Source: Arabidopsis thaliana
Taxonomy: Eukaryota > Streptophyta > Magnoliopsida > Brassicales > Brassicaceae
Length of the DNA stretch: 64,000 nt
Direction: 5' to 3'
NCBI RefSeq assembly: GCF_000001735.4
Contig: NC_003075.7
Span: 9,115,001-9,179,000, forward strand
The first letter of the stretch is position 1. Each line of letters starts with the position of its first letter. The translations under genes and the position numbers were made by a program. This document shows, in pieces, positions 59,843-64,000 of this stretch. Under the pieces are notes generated by a model that was given only the letters and a program-made list of their open reading frames with translations, ran no database searches and was not told the DNA's origin.

Positions 59843-59867
59843 CCCCCCCCTCCCCCCCTCCCCCCCC
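59843..59867. repeat. C8-T-C7-T-C8 tract (G-run on minus strand)
   Basis: 25 bp with only two T interruptions, in otherwise AT-rich DNA. On the minus strand three runs of 7-8 G separated by single A are capable of G-quadruplex formation. Confidence 0.9.
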
Positions 59868-59972
59868 TTCTTTCATAAATTCTTCCAGATTTTTTTTGTA
59901 AGAATCTGACAAGACCTATTAATTTTTGAGGTACCCAAACTTTTTTAAAACAATTGAGGTGCCCAACTTTAC

Positions 59973-60167
59973 TTGATTTGTTTTACGCTTATCAAGCAAA
60001 CAAAGATATGATTGAAGACACTAATAAAAATGTCAACTAAGATAATTTTATTATATAAAGTATCGTTAAGTTTGATTTGTTTTACGCTTATCAAGCAAAC
60101 AAAAATATGATTGAAAACACTAATAAAAATGTCAACTAAGATAATTTTATTATATAAAGTATCGTTT
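59973..60167 (+). repeat. 99-bp tandem duplication
   Basis: 59973-60071 is repeated almost exactly at 60072-60167 (TTGATTTGTTTTACGC.. through ..TATATAAAGTATCGTT), with only a few substitutions. A diverged third copy lies beyond the SURP gene at about 61753-61830. Confidence 0.92.
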
Positions 60168-60648
60168 TCAAATTAATAATTTATAAGATTGTGCCATGTA
60201 CCATATAACAACTTTTTTGATTTTATATTTTAACACATTTAAGAAAAAAAGTTTCATTTTATTAATTTTAAACTGTAAAAAGATAAATATAAAAAATTAA
60301 AAATTTTGAAAGTAAAACAACAATTATATGGAAATAAGATAATTATAAGAACACTATCTGTCTTTATTAAATAAAAATAGAAATTAAAAAATTATTGATT
60401 AATTCTAATTTGAAGCTACTAATTGTAAAACAAAAAAAAAATACAATAATTATGGAAATTTTACAATTAATTATTAGTTACAGAAGGAAAAAGTTTTTTG
60501 TCGTGGTTAGGGGATTGTCGGTTCTGTTGATTTGAGATAGTGTGGCGATTTTGTTTTCTTTAAAAAACCAAAATTTAGGTCAAATTCGATTCTTTCGTTT
60601 CTCTCGATATAATCTGATTTTGATTTGAATGTTTCTTGTTGTTGAAGA

Positions 60649-61565
60649 ATGTCCACCTCGACGTTGCAATCGGAGCAAAGTATGGAAATCATTACCCCAC
60701 CTGCAGATATCGGAACTAGAACTCTGGTTGACAAAGCTGCCCAATTCGTCTCCAAAAAAGGGTTAGAATTTGAGACTAAGATCATTGACTCTTATCCTAC
60801 TGATGCAAAATTCAACTTCTTGAGGAGCACGGCAGATCCTTGTCACACATATTACAAGCACAAGCTTGCTGAATACTCTTCTCAGAATCAAGACGGAGCT
60901 ACTGATGAATCAGACATCAAAATCTTTCACGCACCTCCAAATGTCACAACTACAGCTATTGTTGAGACAACATCATGTTTGGTTTCTCAATTCGGGTCGG
61001 AGTTTGAGATGATGGTTAAGGACTCTAATACAGATGATGCAAGATTTAACTTCCTGAAAAGCTCTGAAGATCCTTATAACGTATTGTACAAGCAAAAGCT
61101 TGATGAGTACTCATTAGATCCTCGCGACGCATATTACCAGCACAAGCTTGCTGAATCCATTTCTAAGTATCACCGTGAAGCTACACCAAAGTTGAGCCCT
61201 ATCCTCCTCCTCAGTCTCAATTCAGTCTTCAGTCTCAAAGATTGGTCCTGCCTAATCTTTTACAGTTTAGACTTGTTAAAGAGATGACATTCGAGGAACT
61301 TGACACCGTTAAGGTCACAGCGCAGTTTGTGGCATGGTATGGGGATGATTTTAGAGGGTTTCTGATGGAAAGAGTGATGACGGAACCTCAGTTTGAGTTT
61401 ATGAAGGCAACTGATTACAGGTTCTCTTTTTACAACGAGTTTGTTGTTGCGTATTCGCAAGTATTAAATCCACCCAAATATTTGAAAGATAAGCTGAGGG
61501 GTCGTGCTGCTTATACAGTAATAGGTCACTTGCTCATTACAATGTCAGAGGAGGAGATATCCTAA
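60649..61565 (+). CDS. SURP-domain protein related to splicing factor SF3A1 (frame interrupted)
   Basis: I associate this with AT4G16200. It starts at 60649 (MSTSTLQSEQS). The first SURP module resembles plant SF3A1 SURP1 (VDKAAQFVSKKGLEFE, DAKFNFLRSTADPCHTYYKHKL). A second SURP1-like copy follows (VETTSCLVSQFGSEFE, DARFNFLKSSEDPYNVLYKQKL) and then a partial third (DAYYQHKLAESISKY). A SURP2-like module (TFEELDTVKVTAQFVAWYGD, EPQFEFMKATDYRFSFYNEF) is in another frame, ending in TAA after 61560. The frames can be joined only by a 50-nt GT-AG segment (61191-61240), giving 288 residues, or by assuming a frameshift in the overlap, where the second frame is open from about 61182. The rest of SF3A1 (PLAP-binding region, ubiquitin-like domain) is absent. 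It may be a decayed or neo-functional gene copy. Confidence 0.75.
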
Positions 61566-61752
61566 TACTGCACGTCGTGGTCTGAGACAGAGAGATGGAC
61601 AATGCTTGTGCAGGCTAGAACAAGCATGCATTTTATTCACTTAATATTGTTTGTTTCTAAAGCTTTGGACTTATAATCCTGATACAGTTATCAATTCCAT
61701 AAATTTTACCAACATATGTCTAAAGCTGAGAGATACGTATCTTAGACTACAT

Positions 61753-61830
61753 ACTTGATTTGAAACAAACAAAGATATTCTTATTGTAAGACACTAATCA
61801 AAATGTAAATTAAGAAATGGTACAAAGTAG
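61753..61830 (+). repeat. Diverged third copy of the 99-bp repeat, downstream of the SURP gene
   Basis: ACTTGATTTG, AAACAAACAAAGATAT, AAGACACTAAT and AAAATGT occur in the same order as in the 59973-60167 repeats, with an ~11-bp gap near the start. So the SURP gene lies between related direct repeats. Confidence 0.65.
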
Positions 61831-61863
61831 TAAGTATTATTTTAAGATCCATAGAGAAACTGT

Positions 61864-62978
61864 CTACAACTTAGAAGAAGGTTTCTTGGATCCACGTCCG
61901 GCTATAAACTCCTGCATCTTTCTAAACTGTTCCTTCGTCATCCCACTGTAATACGCGTGAGCTCGCTCCTACGATTTCAACAACAGTTTTAGACTTTCTC
62001 ACAATCACAAATTGATCAACAAGTTAAAAATGGCAGAATGTTTAACCTTTTCTAGTGTGAGAGCATGCCCAAGATCAAGCTTAAGTCCATCATTGATAAC
62101 GGATTTAATCCTCAGAACCATGCCTTGTTCATTCTTGATTATAGCCTCTGCGATTTCTCTAGCTTTCTTTAACGCTTCTCCTTCTTCAACCACATGGTTT
62201 ACAAACCCTAACTTCCCAGCCACGTCTGCTGTCAGTGGCATCGATGTTAAAGAAACTTCTCGAGCTTTGTTTGCTCCGATGATCCTCGACAGCTTCTGAG
62301 ACAAACCCCATGAAGGAAATATCCCAAACCTTCAAACACAAAACAGAGGATTCACATTCATATCATCAAAAACATTCATCTCAAGGCAACAAAATTTTGA
62401 GAGCATAAACAAATGAGATTGAATTTTAAGATGTTGAATTGAGTAGAGCTTGAAACAACATGATTTTCTATGATCCAAAGCTAAAATCTGCAACTATATT
62501 TGACCTAATTGCTAGATACCAGTGCTATTGATAACTATGCAAACGACGTCGTAAGAGAAGAAATCAACCTGGCGTGAGTATCCATGAACTTAGCTCCTCT
62601 AGAAGCGACCAAAATATCACAGGCCAAGGCGAGTTCAAACCCGGCGGTGATGGCAAAACCGTTAATAGCTCCGATGATCGGTTTACGTAACCGCTCCATC
62701 TGCACAACCGGGTCGGTTTCCGGATCCTTCACGTCTCCTTTGAAAACAGACTCCGCCGCAGTCAAATCAACGCCAGAGCAGAAAGATCGACCTGATCCGG
62801 TGAAAATCACGACCTGGACCGATTCGTCGGAGTCCATATCCTTGAATGCCTTGGCGAGATCAACCATCATCGCTCTCGTGAGTGAATTGAGAGATTTCGG
62901 ACGGTTGATTGTGATGACGGCGATCCCGCCTGATTCTTTCTTCACCTGAATGAGATTTTCCGATACTGTTTGATCCAT
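61864..62978 (-). CDS. ECHIA: Enoyl-CoA hydratase/isomerase family protein (ECHIA)
   Basis: A crotonase-fold enzyme, probably a monofunctional peroxisomal enoyl-CoA hydratase/isomerase in beta-oxidation. The start MDQTVSENLIQVKKESGG is at 62978 and the stop TAG at 61864-61866; four exons give about 265 residues. Crotonase signatures: NRPKSLNSLTRAM; the first oxyanion-hole region FTGSGRSFCSGVDL; the second oxyanion-hole region AINGFAITAGFELALACD; and ARFGIFPSWGLSQKLSRIIG, rebuilt across the intron between about 62570 and 62332. The C-terminus is SSKL; SKL is a canonical PTS1 peroxisome signal. The Glu of GFELALACD is present. Symbol from memory of AT4G16210. Confidence 0.93.
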
Positions 62979-64000
62979 TTTTCGACGATTCCGATTACAA
63001 TTGAACGGATTTCGAATTTTCCGATCGGGTTTTTAAATAGAGTCAATCAGGAAGAGATGACGAAGAACTTGGGTAAGTGTGCCATTGTTTTGTCGTTGTT
63101 AGTAAACAACGTCCCGTTTTTTGCTTCTATTTTAGACGCTGCGTATTTTGTTTCTCAAACATGAAAACGGCAAGTGGAGAAAGTACAAACACAAACCATG
63201 AGTAAACCGGATCGAACCGGTCTGATTTCTGTTCATCTGTTAATAAATGGTTTTGTTAAAAAACTTTTATGCACCATTTGCATAATAGACTCGTTAATTT
63301 TTTTTTATTTTTTTTTTTGTGTGCACAGACTCGTTAATGTGTTTTAAAAAACAATCTTCTGTTAAAGTATAAGGTTCACCACAAAACGTTTGAGCTCTAT
63401 ACAATTACTAAAAATAGTTAGAGTAAGTTAAAAACGTCAATGATCTGATCTCAACTAGTGAAAGACACATCCACTTGGTACAAAACCTTGATCTGAAACT
63501 CCTTGAAACATTGCCCCATGAAAAGGAGAGAAGATGCTTCATTCATCATGCAATTATTTTTATAGAAGTAATTCGTTTCACCATTAATATGTTCACAATT
63601 GCAAATATTTATTTGTTTAATCTTTTAAAAGAAGGTCGGACCAAGATCAGTAATTTACTTTGCCGATGTCAACTTTTTAACCCGTTTGTTCTATTATCAG
63701 AAAAGTTGAGACCTTTCATAGCAAAAGTTCAAACTAAAGACATTGGGTTCAACCTCCTTTGGAGGATACCAGCTAACACCACTATCCGTTAATTTATCAA
63801 GCATTAGTTTTAATCACCATTATACGTTAGGTCAAAGATAACGAATTACAATCGTCTACCACGTCAACGGTTTGTATTACTTCTACAAGTAACCGATAGT
63901 GCATGTTTCATGGGAGCTTCTATTATTTAATAACACGTTTTATTGACTATTAATTACTATTATCATCATGAAACAATTAATGTGTATAGTCTTATCTTGA
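62979..64000. other. Region upstream of ECHIA to window end
   Basis: The ECHIA leader and promoter, then AT-rich DNA with a T-rich run (63299-63318). A 105-codon ORF at 63475-63792 has no recognisable domain or signal and reads as chance or unknown. Nothing else supported. Confidence 0.5.

Larger units (their letters stand above)
58651..60648. other. Repeat-rich intergenic region
   Basis: About 2 kb with a 30-bp minisatellite (59006-59090), a MITE-like element (59279-59646), a C8TC7TC8 tract (59843-59867) and a 99-bp tandem duplication (59973-60167), each listed separately. It includes the S1 gene promoter at its left end and the SURP gene leader at its right end. No intact gene. Confidence 0.65.

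Noticed and set aside
63475..63792. 105-codon plus-strand ORF near the window end
   Set aside because: No domain, signal peptide or recognised family; AT-rich codon usage unlike neighbouring genes.

Overview
The window is nuclear DNA from a plant. It has multi-exon genes with GT-AG introns, AT-rich intergenic DNA and plant-only families (type-B response regulator, COBRA-like, CAMTA, LLM-type B-GATA, SPH/S1, X8). The gene order and deduced proteins match what I remember of Arabidopsis thaliana chromosome 4, about AT4G16110 to AT4G16210. That assignment comes from recognition, not from a search.

Layout, left to right: the 3' end of ARR2 (+); COBL7 (-); the arabinokinase ARA1 (+, about 29 exons); a small proline-rich secreted or GPI-anchored protein (+); GATA17-like (-); importin alpha IMPA2 (-); the deubiquitinase AMSH3 (-); an endosulfine/ARPP19-like protein (-); about 3.9 kb of AT-rich DNA with Helitron-like remnants; CAMTA5 (+, with an apparent one-base frameshift in this copy); plastid dihydrolipoamide dehydrogenase LPD2 (-), divergent from the outer-envelope channel OEP16-2 (+) across a 411-bp G-box-rich promoter; a decayed LRR receptor ectodomain (-); a rearranged stretch (47.3-50.3 kb) with gene fragments, direct repeats and a small X8/CBM43 protein (+); a large secretory or membrane protein of unknown function (-); an RD19-type papain-like protease (+); an S1/SPH-family secreted protein (-); a repeat-rich stretch with a MITE; a SURP-domain paralogue of splicing factor SF3A1 (+, reading frame interrupted); and an enoyl-CoA hydratase/isomerase (-).

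These are mostly independent single genes, not a pathway cluster. The only clear shared regulatory unit is the LPD2/OEP16-2 divergent promoter. I found no new multi-gene system. The most interesting signals are small-scale: the CAMTA5 frameshift; local duplication and decay around 44.4-50.3 kb (an LRR pseudogene with an inverted duplication, a second LRR fragment, a copied tail of the protease gene that lies 9 kb away, and a pair of roughly 185-bp direct repeats); a partial copy of the last AMSH3 exon beside the gene; a duplicated splice acceptor inside the endosulfine-like gene; and a SURP gene flanked by related repeats.

Exon coordinates come from reading GT/AG sites and protein continuity by eye. 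No alignment or transcript data were available.
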